This document shows positions 54,928 through 62,547 of a stretch of 62,547 nt of DNA, in pieces. The notes below the pieces were generated by a model. That model was not told the DNA's origin. It did no database searches and was given only the letters and a program-made list of their open reading frames with translations. The translations under genes were made by a program, and so were the position numbers. Source of the DNA: Phycisphaerae bacterium (GTDB taxonomy: Bacteria > Planctomycetota > Phycisphaerae > Sedimentisphaerales > Anaerohalosphaeraceae); assembly GCA_012729675.1 (NCBI GenBank), contig JAAYCR010000096.1, positions 1 through 62,547 of the forward strand. The letters are read 5' to 3'. Positions within the stretch are counted from its first letter, which is position 1. Every line of letters starts with the position of its first letter.

Positions 54928-55359
54928 CTACAGGCTTTCAATGTCGTGTTCGCCGACGACATTAACGCCGTTGGCCTTGAGCGTCTGATGGGCTTTTTCG
55001 GGATCGTCGAACCGGAACACCAACAGTGCATTTTCGGTAAATTTTTCGACAAAGCCGTACATATACTCGACATTGAGGTCGTTGTCGGTCAGGATATCCA
55101 GCACTTTGGCCAAACCGCCCGGCGTATCGGGCACCTCGACGGCCACCACCTCGGTCTGGTTGGCGGTGACGCTGTGGGTGCGAAACGCATCCATTGCCGC
55201 TGCCGGCTTATCGACCACCATCCGTAGCACGCCGAAGGTCTCCGTTTCGGCAATCGTCAGCGCCCGGATATTGACGCCCGCTGCGCCGAGCATCGAGCAA
55301 ATTTCGGACAGCCGCCCCTTGCGATTCTCAAGAAATACGCTGATTTGTTTAATCTTCAT
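54928..55359 (-). CDS. tandem ACT-domain protein (second)
   Basis: The 143-aa protein has two ACT domains: KIKQISVFLENRKGRLSEIC and VAVEVPDTPGGLAKVLDILT. It is paralogous with the first ACT protein, and the pair repeats the ligase-ACT order. AAGGAA precedes the ATG at 55359; an in-frame start at 55389 has no visible site. It follows the second paaK across a 134-bp gap that contains an inverted repeat. Confidence 0.85.
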   Translation of the reverse strand: MKIKQISVFLENRKGRLSEICSMLGAAGVNIRALTIAETETFGVLRMVVDKPAAAMDAFRTHSVTANQTEVVAVEVPDTPGGLAKVLDILTDNDLNVEYMYGFVEKFTENALLVFRFDDPEKAHQTLKANGVNVVGEHDIESL

Positions 55360-55384
55360 CGCTTCTGTTCCTTTCTTATTTCTT

Positions 55385-55454
55385 GACACAGATTTACACT
55401 GATTATCACAGGTTTTTTTTATTTTATCCGTGTTTATCTGTGTTAATCTGTGTC
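55385..55454. repeat. inverted repeat between second paaK and its ACT gene
   Basis: Arms 55385-55412 and 55426-55454 are built on GACACAGATT units and pair at about 22 of 28 positions. A further AAATCTGTGGTTTC unit lies at 55471-55484, close to one at 14170. Confidence 0.6.
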
Positions 55455-55493
55455 TAAAATTGTCCCGTTGAAATCTGTGGTTTCATTTTTCCC

Positions 55494-56795
55494 TTAAAGC
55501 TGTCGCTTGTCGATGACGCGCTTGGCCTTGCCTTCGCTGCGGGCGATGGTCTTGGGTTCGACCAGCCGCACGGTCACGCCGATAGACAGCACTGCCTCGA
55601 TCTCTTTCTTGATCTTCTGCTCCAAAGCGTGCATCCGCTTGATCTCATCGGAAAAGATGCGTTCGTCCACTTCAACCATAATCTCGACGCTGTCGAGCTT
55701 ATGGGCGCCGCGGTCAATGACCAACTGGTAATGCGGATGTGTGCCTTCGATGCCCAGCAGCACATGCTCGATCTGAGACGGAAAGACGTTGATGCCGCGC
55801 ACGACAATCATATCGTCCGTGCGGCCTTTGATCTTGCTGGTGCGCGGGCTGGTACGGCCGCACTTGCACGGCTCATACGTCAGACTCACAATATCTCGCG
55901 TCCGGTAGCGAATCAGCGGAATGCCCTGCTTGGTCAGCGTTGTAATGACCAACTCGCCGTCCTGTCCCTCCGGCACAGGCTTGCCCGTGTCCGGGTCGAT
56001 GATCTCGGGATAGAAGACATCCGAGTACAGGTGCAGGCCGTCTTTGTACGTGCATTCCTGCGAGACGCCCGGCCCGATGATCTCGCTGAGGCCGTAAATA
56101 TCCGTCGCCAGCATATCCCACGTCTGCTCGATCTCGCTGCGCATCGATTCGCTCCAGGGTTCGGCCCCGAAGACGCCGATCTTCCAACTGGCGGTGCGCG
56201 GGTCGATCCCTATCTCGCGTGCGTCGTCCGCCATATAAAGGCAATAGCTCGGTGTGCACGCCAAAATCCGCGGCTGGAAGTCCTGCATGATCTTAAGCTG
56301 CCGCTTGGTCTGGCCGGACGAGGTCGGGATAATCGTCAGCCCCATCTCCATCGCCCCGTAATGCGCCCCCAATCCGCCGGTGAACAGCCCATAGCCGTAG
56401 GCGATCTGGATGGTATCGTCGGGCACAGCCCCCGCACAGCACAGCGACCGGGCCATCACCTCGCCCCACAGCGATATATCGTCGCGGGTGTAGCCCACCA
56501 GCGTGGGATTGCCGGTGGTGCCGCTGGAAACGTGGATTTCGACCAGATCCGTCCGCGGCCGGCTGAACAAGCCAAACGGATAACTGTCGCGCATATCCAG
56601 CTTGTTCGTGAACGGCAGCTTGACAATATCGTCGATGCTTTTGATGTCCGCCGGCCCAACGCCCACGTCGTTAAACTTGCGTTTGTACCACGGGCAGTTG
56701 TCATAGACATACCGCGCCAGCGATACAAGGCGCTCGGATTGCAGATTCTTCAGCTCTTCCAGCGGCATCGTTTCAAATTTTTCGTTCCAAATCAT
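55494..56795 (-). CDS. paaK: phenylacetate-CoA ligase (second copy)
   Basis: The 433-aa ligase has SSGTTGNPTLVGYTRDD, IYGLSEIIGPGVSQE, YRTRDIVSLTYEPCKCGRTS and GRTDDMIVVRGINVFPSQIE, all standard for PaaK. It is a paralogue of 53578-54888 rather than a fresh copy, as they differ in many places. GAGAGG lies five bases before its ATG. It follows iorB by 88 bp. Two ligases may serve different aryl acids (phenyl-, indole- and hydroxyphenyl-acetate); this is inference. Confidence 0.92.
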   Translation of the reverse strand: MIWNEKFETMPLEELKNLQSERLVSLARYVYDNCPWYKRKFNDVGVGPADIKSIDDIVKLPFTNKLDMRDSYPFGLFSRPRTDLVEIHVSSGTTGNPTLVGYTRDDISLWGEVMARSLCCAGAVPDDTIQIAYGYGLFTGGLGAHYGAMEMGLTIIPTSSGQTKRQLKIMQDFQPRILACTPSYCLYMADDAREIGIDPRTASWKIGVFGAEPWSESMRSEIEQTWDMLATDIYGLSEIIGPGVSQECTYKDGLHLYSDVFYPEIIDPDTGKPVPEGQDGELVITTLTKQGIPLIRYRTRDIVSLTYEPCKCGRTSPRTSKIKGRTDDMIVVRGINVFPSQIEHVLLGIEGTHPHYQLVIDRGAHKLDSVEIMVEVDERIFSDEIKRMHALEQKIKKEIEAVLSIGVTVRLVEPKTIARSEGKAKRVIDKRQL

Positions 56796-56883
56796 AAAAC
56801 CTCTCCTATTCTGATTGACGACTGACGATGGACGATTTTCGTTTTATTCGTCCATCGTCAATCGACCCTCGTCAATTCTATTG

Positions 56884-57378
56884 CTATTTCAATTCGGTTT
56901 GCGCCGCGTTGCGGGCCTTGTGGAAAATCGCTTTATTGCTCTGTCGCAGCTTTTCGGGGAAGACCGTCTCGAGCGCCTTTTCCCAGCTTGCATCTTTGAT
57001 CGGCAAATACGCCGCCAGCACGCCCGTCATCGCCGTATTGAGCGCTTTGGGATTATCAATCATCGTCCTGGCCTTGTCCAGCCAGCCGAACAAATCGACG
57101 CCGTCTTTGTTGAGAAAATGCCCCAGCCGTTCGTACTCGTCCTCGTGAAAGCACAGCAGAAAATCCGCCTGTCCGACTCCGAGCAGCGGCGAATACACGC
57201 CCTTGCCGAACCGCACGTGCGATTCCACCGAACCGCCGCGCTGACTCATCCCATGTACTTCCGACTTTTTAACCGGATAACCGTCATACATCGCCGCCCA
57301 GCCGAGCAGTTCCGAGGCCGTAAGAATCCCCTGTCCTCCGATCCCGCCGAACGTGATATTGTAATTTTGTTTTTTCAT
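56884..57378 (-). CDS. iorB: indolepyruvate:ferredoxin oxidoreductase, beta subunit
   Basis: IorB is the gamma-type domain subunit of the enzyme that turns aryl-pyruvates into aryl-acetyl-CoA with ferredoxin. The 164-aa protein has the glycine-rich start TFGGIGGQGILTASELLGWA, EVHGMSQRGGSVESHVRFG, and ending KAIFHKARNAAQTELK. It is slightly shorter than most (about 190-200). It begins 8 bp after the iorA stop. The two subunits are cotranscribed. Confidence 0.93.
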   Translation of the reverse strand: MKKQNYNITFGGIGGQGILTASELLGWAAMYDGYPVKKSEVHGMSQRGGSVESHVRFGKGVYSPLLGVGQADFLLCFHEDEYERLGHFLNKDGVDLFGWLDKARTMIDNPKALNTAMTGVLAAYLPIKDASWEKALETVFPEKLRQSNKAIFHKARNAAQTELK

Positions 57379-57386
57379 GATTCCCC

Positions 57387-58943
57387 TTATTTTTTCTTCT
57401 TCAACACACAGGGATGTTTGGCGATGATCACGCTCAGGGCGTCTTCATTGAGGCGTTTTGTAACCAGTTCTTCCATCGCCTTGACGTTACCGACCGGATC
57501 GATCACATCGACGTTGTCAGCCCCGCAGCTTTTGCACATGGCCGCCAAATCCAACTGTTTGGTCGGCTCATTGCGGATGGTAAACCCCGTCGCCGGATGC
57601 GGCTGGCCGCCGGTCATCGCCATCGTGGAGTTGTCCAGGATAATAATAATCCCCTTGGCCTTGTTGTAGGCAGCGTTAATCAGGCCTGTGATACCGGAAT
57701 GCACAAACGTCGAATCGCCGACCACGCCGACGATTTTCTCCTTTGGATGCGCCAGCCGCAGCCCCTCATTAAACGTTACGCCCGCCCCCATACAAATACA
57801 CGTATGCAGCGCCGACGTCGGCGGCAGCGAACCAAGCGTATAGCAGCCAATGTCCCCGGCCACGAACAGTCCCAGCTTTTTCAGCACTGAAAACGACGCC
57901 CAGTGCGGACACCCCGGACACAGCCGCGGCGGACGCACCGGTATCTCCTGGACGTTGCGTTCTCTGCCCGCGACCACGTCCCCGATCAGGCCGGGGTCAA
58001 ACTCGCCGAGCCGGAAGGATGGGTGCTTGAACTTAGCCTTCTTGATTCCCAGCGCCTTGACGTGCTCTTCGATGAACGGATCCAATTCTTCGACGACCAC
58101 GACCTTTTTGACCGATGCGGCAAATTCCTTGATCTTTTCGTCGCAGAACGGGTACAGAAACCCAAGCTTTAGATACGACGCATCGGGAAATCGCTCTTTC
58201 AGGTAGCAATACGACACACTCGACGTAATAAAGCCCAGCGAGGTATCTTTCAGCTCAACTTGGTTGAGTTTGGTCTTTTCCGAAAATGCCTGAAGCTTCA
58301 CAAGCCGCTTTTCAATGAAAGCGTGCCGCATCCGCGCCAACTTCGGCACCATCACATACTTCTGCATATTTGGCGTCAGCGGCTTAACGGCGTATTCGAC
58401 CCGTGTGCCGAGTTTGACATCCTCTTTTGAGTGCGAAATGCGGGTATTCATCCGCACAATCACCGGCGTGTCATACTTTTCGCTGATGGCAAACGCCTCG
58501 GCCACGAAGGTTCTGGCCTCGGACGGCGTCGATGGCTCCAACACCGGCAGTTTCGAAAAAATGCCCACCCACCGGCTGTCCTGCTCGTTCTGAGAGGAGT
58601 GCATACCGGGGTCGTCGCAGACCACCACGACAAACCCCGCCTCAACGCCCGCATACGAGGCCGTCATCAGCGGATCCATCGCCACATTCAGCCCGACGTG
58701 CTTGCAGGCAAACAGGCTCCGCGCACCGCCGACCGCCGCGCCGTAGGCGACCTCAAAGGCCACCTTTTCGTTGACTGACCACTGCACGGCCAGTTCCGGA
58801 TAACCGGCCAGGGATTCGAGAATTTCGGTTGAAGGGGTGCCGGGATACGCCGCGGCCACCTTCAATCCTGCTTCCCATGCCCCGCGTGCCAAAGCTTCAT
58901 TGCCGGAGAGAAACGCCTTGCCTGAAGATGTTTTGTTAGCCAT
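57387..58943 (-). CDS. iorA: indolepyruvate:ferredoxin oxidoreductase, alpha subunit, lacking the ferredoxin domain
   Basis: IorA carries the thiamine diphosphate site and normally 2x[4Fe-4S] at its C-terminus. The 518-aa chain has the pyruvate-oxidoreductase-like domain (AYPGTPSTEILESLA, DDPGMHSSQNEQDSRW) and the TPP domain (CPGCPHWASF, GDSTFVHSGITGLINAAYN, DNSTMAMTGGQPHPATG). It stops at IIAKHPCVLKKKK, exactly where the usual dicluster ferredoxin segment should begin; only 8 bp separate its stop from iorB. The ATG has AGGAA upstream. If intact in the genome, electrons must leave through a separate ferredoxin. Confidence 0.92.
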   Translation of the reverse strand: MANKTSSGKAFLSGNEALARGAWEAGLKVAAAYPGTPSTEILESLAGYPELAVQWSVNEKVAFEVAYGAAVGGARSLFACKHVGLNVAMDPLMTASYAGVEAGFVVVVCDDPGMHSSQNEQDSRWVGIFSKLPVLEPSTPSEARTFVAEAFAISEKYDTPVIVRMNTRISHSKEDVKLGTRVEYAVKPLTPNMQKYVMVPKLARMRHAFIEKRLVKLQAFSEKTKLNQVELKDTSLGFITSSVSYCYLKERFPDASYLKLGFLYPFCDEKIKEFAASVKKVVVVEELDPFIEEHVKALGIKKAKFKHPSFRLGEFDPGLIGDVVAGRERNVQEIPVRPPRLCPGCPHWASFSVLKKLGLFVAGDIGCYTLGSLPPTSALHTCICMGAGVTFNEGLRLAHPKEKIVGVVGDSTFVHSGITGLINAAYNKAKGIIIILDNSTMAMTGGQPHPATGFTIRNEPTKQLDLAAMCKSCGADNVDVIDPVGNVKAMEELVTKRLNEDALSVIIAKHPCVLKKKK

Positions 58944-59048
58944 TGATTCCTGTCACAATAAGTAACATTGTACGTCCACTTTACGTAAATTACAGGCCCT
59001 TAAGGTACAAAGTTTGCTGTCACAGGTCAAGAAATTTCGCGAATCGCA
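58944..59048 (-). promoter_or_regulatory. iorA upstream region with direct repeat
   Basis: On the minus strand TTGACC (59025-59030) could be a -35 element. TGTGACAG occurs twice (around 59017-59025 and 58951-58957, the second overlapping the ribosome binding site AGGAA). A repeated octamer in this position could bind a regulator of the aryl-pyruvate operon. Confidence 0.35.
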
Positions 59049-59077
59049 TAAAAAAAGCCCGGCTGTGCAGCCGGGCT
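59049..59077 (-). terminator. Rho-independent terminator of the porin gene
   Basis: A 10-bp stem AGCCCGGCTG/CAGCCGGGCT with a tight loop is followed on the minus strand by a run of T. It lies 43 bp past the porin stop. Confidence 0.85.
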
Positions 59078-59120
59078 TTCAAAAAGGAGATCAAAAGTCT
59101 TAAACAGTAATGCTTAAGCC

Positions 59121-60545
59121 TTAGAACGTCCACTCCATATTCACGCGGGCAAAATAGGCTTGATCGCCGCGCGGCGTTTCATAATAGCCGCCCGGAATGA
59201 AGTAATCCAACAAGAACTGGGTTCTGAAATTTTTGCAGCACTGGTAGGTCAGAAGGCCGGTAAGCATGTGGCCGCGGAAATTGCCGCTGTTTGAATACCC
59301 CTCCGTCGTGCCGCGTTCCGAGTTCTCATCCGCCCACAGCAGATTGTAATCCGTTGCCATTGTCCAATTCTGGTGCGGCTTGAAGCTGTGGCCGACGCCC
59401 AAACGGTGCAGGTTGGATACTTCACCGGTATTGCCTTCGGCCGACCAGATATACGACTGCAGATCGCCGCCGCGCTGCGTCTGAGGCCAGTCGCCCCACA
59501 TCGTGTTGAATCGTTCATTTTTGCCGGTCCCCGTATCATCGCCGGACAGGTATTCGTAGCCAATGTGAATTTCATTTCGCCATTCATCGTGGAACGAATA
59601 TTGAAGTTTGTTGTTGGTGCCAAACGCCCGTTGATCGACAAATTCTCCGCCGTTCGGACGAAATCGACCAAACTGGTACGCGCCTTCGACGCTGTAGCTC
59701 CAGTGGTCGTCCAGGTTGCCGAACACGCGGCCGCCAATGACATTGGTTTCCTGATCATCGCCGGTTCGGCCGTAATGGCGTGCCAAACCGGACTCTTTGT
59801 CTTTCTTGAACATATAATAGGCGTCAAACCCAAAATTTTCAGAGACGTTGTTCGTCAAATAAAGGATAACGGCTTTCTCGTCCTGATTCTGCGTCAGATG
59901 ACGGCTATCTCGCACTGCCCCGTGATTGAAAGGCTTAAGCCACTTGCTCTCATCGTCATACTGCTGAATGAAAATCATATCGAGCTTGGCCGTGTCGGTT
60001 AGCTGATAGGTTCCGCGTACCGCATCAAAGAAAGTGGTTCGCGAGCCGTCAGCGGGCGTACCGTCCAGCACCAGCCATCCGGTACCGAGGATAATGTCCT
60101 GACGGCCGACCGTCAGGGTCAGCGGCAGGTCAAAGGCATTGCGGAACTGAATATTCATGATATCGAAGATCGCCTCGTTAAAATCGGTGCTTCGCAGTCC
60201 TTCGGGTTTGCAGTAATTCCAGAACTCCCAGGTCAAGCGGGTATTGAATGTGATGTCCTCATCCAATGTCCACTTGGTGGACCACCGCGGACGAACACGC
60301 TGATAGTGCCTGTCCCCCTCGTCATCGCTGACGGTAACCATATTTTGGGCATAGACCTCACGCAGACGCAGATCCAGCCCCATCTCCAGGCCTTCCATCG
60401 GGTTTTTGAATGCCCGCAGCACATCCGAATCAATATCGTGCCAATGCGCGGCCGGCGCGTCTGCGTAGTTCGCCGGACTCTGCGACATACCGGTTGCGGC
60501 GATCATCACCACCGCAATTAATCCCATTACCATACTCTGTCTCAT
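59121..60545 (-). CDS. alginate-export-type outer-membrane porin
   Basis: The 474-aa protein has a signal peptide (VMGLIAVVMIAATGMSQS) and alternating beta-strand patterns typical of an 18-strand barrel of the alginate export/AlgE-like family (LRLREVYAQNMVTVSDDEG, LTLTVGRQDIILGTGWLV, FFDAVRGTYQL, YFARVNMEWTF). The last residue is Phe, as in outer-membrane proteins inserted by BamA. AGGAG lies six bases before the ATG. The substrate is not known. It follows the symporter on the same strand, 72 bp apart, and ends in a strong terminator. Confidence 0.8.
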   Translation of the reverse strand: MRQSMVMGLIAVVMIAATGMSQSPANYADAPAAHWHDIDSDVLRAFKNPMEGLEMGLDLRLREVYAQNMVTVSDDEGDRHYQRVRPRWSTKWTLDEDITFNTRLTWEFWNYCKPEGLRSTDFNEAIFDIMNIQFRNAFDLPLTLTVGRQDIILGTGWLVLDGTPADGSRTTFFDAVRGTYQLTDTAKLDMIFIQQYDDESKWLKPFNHGAVRDSRHLTQNQDEKAVILYLTNNVSENFGFDAYYMFKKDKESGLARHYGRTGDDQETNVIGGRVFGNLDDHWSYSVEGAYQFGRFRPNGGEFVDQRAFGTNNKLQYSFHDEWRNEIHIGYEYLSGDDTGTGKNERFNTMWGDWPQTQRGGDLQSYIWSAEGNTGEVSNLHRLGVGHSFKPHQNWTMATDYNLLWADENSERGTTEGYSNSGNFRGHMLTGLLTYQCCKNFRTQFLLDYFIPGGYYETPRGDQAYFARVNMEWTF

Positions 60546-60617
60546 TGTGTTCTCCTGTAACAAATTTCCGTTCGTGTTCATGTTTGATGTTTCTACATTC
60601 TGCATTCTAAATTCATA

Positions 60618-62420
60618 TCATTGAACGCCCTTGAAGCATCGCTCCAGCTGCTCCTGTGAAGGCGGTTGCGTAAAGAGACTGACAACAATCGCGGTCACCA
60701 TTGAAATCGGCAGTGCAACCACAATCGGCTCGACCACCGGCCAGTTCGGCACATCCTGCAGCAGCGATGCTTTCCCGAAAAGTTTTTCACACAACCCGAT
60801 CGTCGCCGCTTCCTGGGCCTTGATGAATGTCACCCAAAAAGCGGTTACCGCAAAACCGACCACCATCGACCAGATCGCTCCGGCCCGTGTCATTCGGCGC
60901 CAGTACAGCCCGCCCAGAAAAGCGGGAAGAAACGCCGCTGCACACAGCCCGAAAAAGATCGCCGTCGCACGGGCGATAAACGTGCTTTCACGCATATAAA
61001 AACTGATAACGACGGCATAAATGATACCGACGATGATTCCAATGCGGTTGATCGCGGTGCTTTTGCCGTGCTGTCCCGTGACCTGTTCATAGACATCGCG
61101 TCCGATGCTTGTTCCGACCGTATGGAACTGGCTGCTGAGAGTGCTCATCGCGGCTGACAACAGCGTTAGCAAGAACAGGAGTCCGAACCATTTGGGCATT
61201 GCATGGGTGATAAACGAGGGAATTATTTCGTCGGCAGAGCCCCCCGCATAGACCACCGCGATGCTTCGTCCTTTTTGGACGTCCACAGGCTCGTCGTTGA
61301 CCACCGCCTGGGCAAAGCCGGGATCTGACAATTTGACGGGGGCGGACTTGCCTTCCACATCCTGCCAGAGGCCGGCGTCATTTTGTTTCATAATCTGCAG
61401 CACGGCCAGACCCTTGTCGGCATCAATAACTTTGGTGACCCGGCCTGTCATTTCCGGACCCTTTTCGGCAAAGTAGGCATTGGTCAACGCGCCAACAGTA
61501 AAGGCCACGCCGGTCATCACGAGAATGAAGACGCCGCCGATGAGCGTAGCGCGGTTCAGCTCGCGTCGGCTGCGCACCGTCATAAACCGTACCACCAACT
61601 GCGGCTGGGCCAATACCCCGATGCCGACGCCGAGTGTAATCGTACTGATGACAGTCCACCATAAGTTATACTCCGAACTGCCCCAGCCGAACTTCGGCAT
61701 CGCCGTCCAGCCCTGATGCCCGATGGCACGCAAGCTGTCGGGCACCAGCGGGGCCAGGTCGGTCAGCTTCTGGTGCGCCTCGGTCACGCCGCCCAGTAAC
61801 CAGTAACAAGACACCAGCAGCGCAAACATCCCGACAAACATGATTGACCCTTGCAGCGCATCGGAATACATTACGCCTTTGAGACCGCCGACCACGACAT
61901 AGGCGGCGATAATCACGCTGAATATCAGCAGCGCTGTCGAATACGGCATCCCAAACACCGAGGCCACAAACACGCTGCCCCCGATCAGCACCGCCGCGGC
62001 ATATAGTGGAATAAACAAAAAGATAATCGCCCCGGCAAATATCTGAATAAAGCGGCTGTCAAAACGACGGGCCAGAAACTCCGGAAAGGTATGCGCATCC
62101 AGATGGTGGCCCATCCGCCGTGCCCGCGGCGCAAAAAACACAAACGCGATAAAAATACCCACAAAGATATTGCACACCGTCAGCCACAGCACGCTCATCC
62201 CGAACAGCCCCGCTACCCCGCCAAAGCCTACAATCGCGCTGGTCGAGATAAACGTCGCCCCATAGCTCATCGCCATCACAAACGGATGCACCCGCCGCCC
62301 GGCCACCAGATAATCCGTTGCGTTTTTGGTACGTAAAAAACCCATTATTCCTAAATAAATGATTACCAGCAGATAGGCCAATACAACAATGATATCCCAA
62401 ATTCCAACGTTTTGTGCTAT
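60618..62420 (-). CDS. sodium:solute symporter family protein, start codon unclear
   Basis: The protein (about 600 aa; 587 from a TTG at 62381) has the SSS family layout of about 13 membrane helices. It includes DYLVAGRRVHPFVMAMSYGA, TFISTSAIVGFGGVAGLFGM, GGLKGVMYSDALQGSIMFVG, LGVGIGVLAQPQLVVRFMTV and SAAMSTLSSQFHTVGTSIGR. A loop of about 60 residues between helices (VTKVIDADKGLAVLQIMKQN) is larger than usual. The natural N-terminus appears to begin at 62420 with ATA (IAQNVGIWDII), not ATG; the TTG at 62381 would delete half the first helix. Solute unknown; a porin is its neighbour. Confidence 0.85.
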   Translation of the reverse strand: MAQNVGIWDIIVVLAYLLVIIYLGIMGFLRTKNATDYLVAGRRVHPFVMAMSYGATFISTSAIVGFGGVAGLFGMSVLWLTVCNIFVGIFIAFVFFAPRARRMGHHLDAHTFPEFLARRFDSRFIQIFAGAIIFLFIPLYAAAVLIGGSVFVASVFGMPYSTALLIFSVIIAAYVVVGGLKGVMYSDALQGSIMFVGMFALLVSCYWLLGGVTEAHQKLTDLAPLVPDSLRAIGHQGWTAMPKFGWGSSEYNLWWTVISTITLGVGIGVLAQPQLVVRFMTVRSRRELNRATLIGGVFILVMTGVAFTVGALTNAYFAEKGPEMTGRVTKVIDADKGLAVLQIMKQNDAGLWQDVEGKSAPVKLSDPGFAQAVVNDEPVDVQKGRSIAVVYAGGSADEIIPSFITHAMPKWFGLLFLLTLLSAAMSTLSSQFHTVGTSIGRDVYEQVTGQHGKSTAINRIGIIVGIIYAVVISFYMRESTFIARATAIFFGLCAAAFLPAFLGGLYWRRMTRAGAIWSMVVGFAVTAFWVTFIKAQEAATIGLCEKLFGKASLLQDVPNWPVVEPIVVALPISMVTAIVVSLFTQPPSQEQLERCFKGVQ

Positions 62421-62497
62421 CCACTACTGTCCGGTTATAAGTTGAATAATAACAATTGGTTATCATAATCGCTCTTTTGTGTTTTGTCGAACTCTTG

Positions 62498-62524
62498 TGA
62501 AAACGCTTCCGAAATGGGTGTTTT
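62498..62524. promoter_or_regulatory. LacI-type operator candidate upstream of the symporter
   Basis: TGAAAACGCTTCC (62498-62510) is close to the LacI-family pattern TGWAARCGYTTWCA. Together with GTGTTTTC at 62518-62525 it also makes a longer inverted repeat. Sugar-responsive control of the symporter would fit. The upstream end of the window cuts the region. Confidence 0.3.
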
Positions 62525-62547
62525 CTCGAAAATCGACACACTGGCAA

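Overview
The window reads as chromosomal DNA of an anaerobic Planctomycetota bacterium, probably Phycisphaerae. This placement is inference. It rests on EF-hand/dockerin-like tails (GDGxxDxxDxxxxxxxWL) on secreted proteins, many small hairpin repeats of a kind common in planctomycete intergenic DNA, a prepilin-type protein, and indolepyruvate:ferredoxin oxidoreductase together with many glycan enzymes. No rRNA, tRNA or CRISPR array was seen.

Layout. 1-241 is an IS630-type transposase remnant. 349-6348 holds polA, dnaA, a secreted parvulin and a TM1266-like ACT protein. 6600-16053 is accessory: a pentaheme cytochrome, a hairpin-rich gap, an iron-sulfur aldo/keto reductase, small membrane and lipoproteins, an oxidoreductase fragment, an SdpI/HAAS pair and a LOG-family protein. 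16158-24212 carries dapF, a GH43 enzyme, a phosphoesterase, yidC, mnmE and an FHA-histidine kinase. 24237-27901 is a minus-strand run (DHH phosphoesterase, DUF2179 protein, CorA, LpxH-like phosphoesterase). 28094-35337 has a Gfo/Idh/MocA oxidoreductase, a secreted beta-sandwich protein, a pseudopilin, a CocE-type hydrolase, pgsA and rimO. 35653-39002 is a tandem pair of secretin-domain lipoproteins with coiled-coil tails. 39041-43344 contains NYN and SYLF proteins and the pyrimidine operon pyrR-pyrB-(four-helix-bundle gene)-pyrC. 43576-53098 has a subtilase, a DUF4405 pseudogene and a glycogen/alpha-glucan cluster (treS remnant, glgB, malQ, GH57, HAD-GH65 remnant). 53099-58943 is an aryl-pyruvate module (iorA-iorB-paaK-ACT-paaK-ACT). 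59121-62420 has an alginate-export-type porin and a sodium:solute symporter.

How the genes work together. The glycan enzymes form an intracellular glucan pathway in which two large enzymes survive only as their ends. IorAB plus two aryl-CoA ligases and two ACT proteins would convert aryl-pyruvates to aryl-acetyl-CoA with reduced ferredoxin. The pyr operon is interrupted by a small gene flanked by perfect 20-bp inverted repeats.

The most interesting observations are: (1) the paired secretin lipoproteins with coiled-coil tails; (2) a dispersed repeat read in frame inside mnmE; (3) the four-helix-bundle gene bounded by inverted repeats in the pyr operon; (4) two enzymes reduced to N- and C-terminal stubs by internal deletion; (5) a dense hairpin array at 9217-9590; and (6) a frameshifted scrap of a second aldo/keto reductase gene. 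Nothing here is proven to be a new system. The secretin pair and the repeat-bounded gene are the best candidates.
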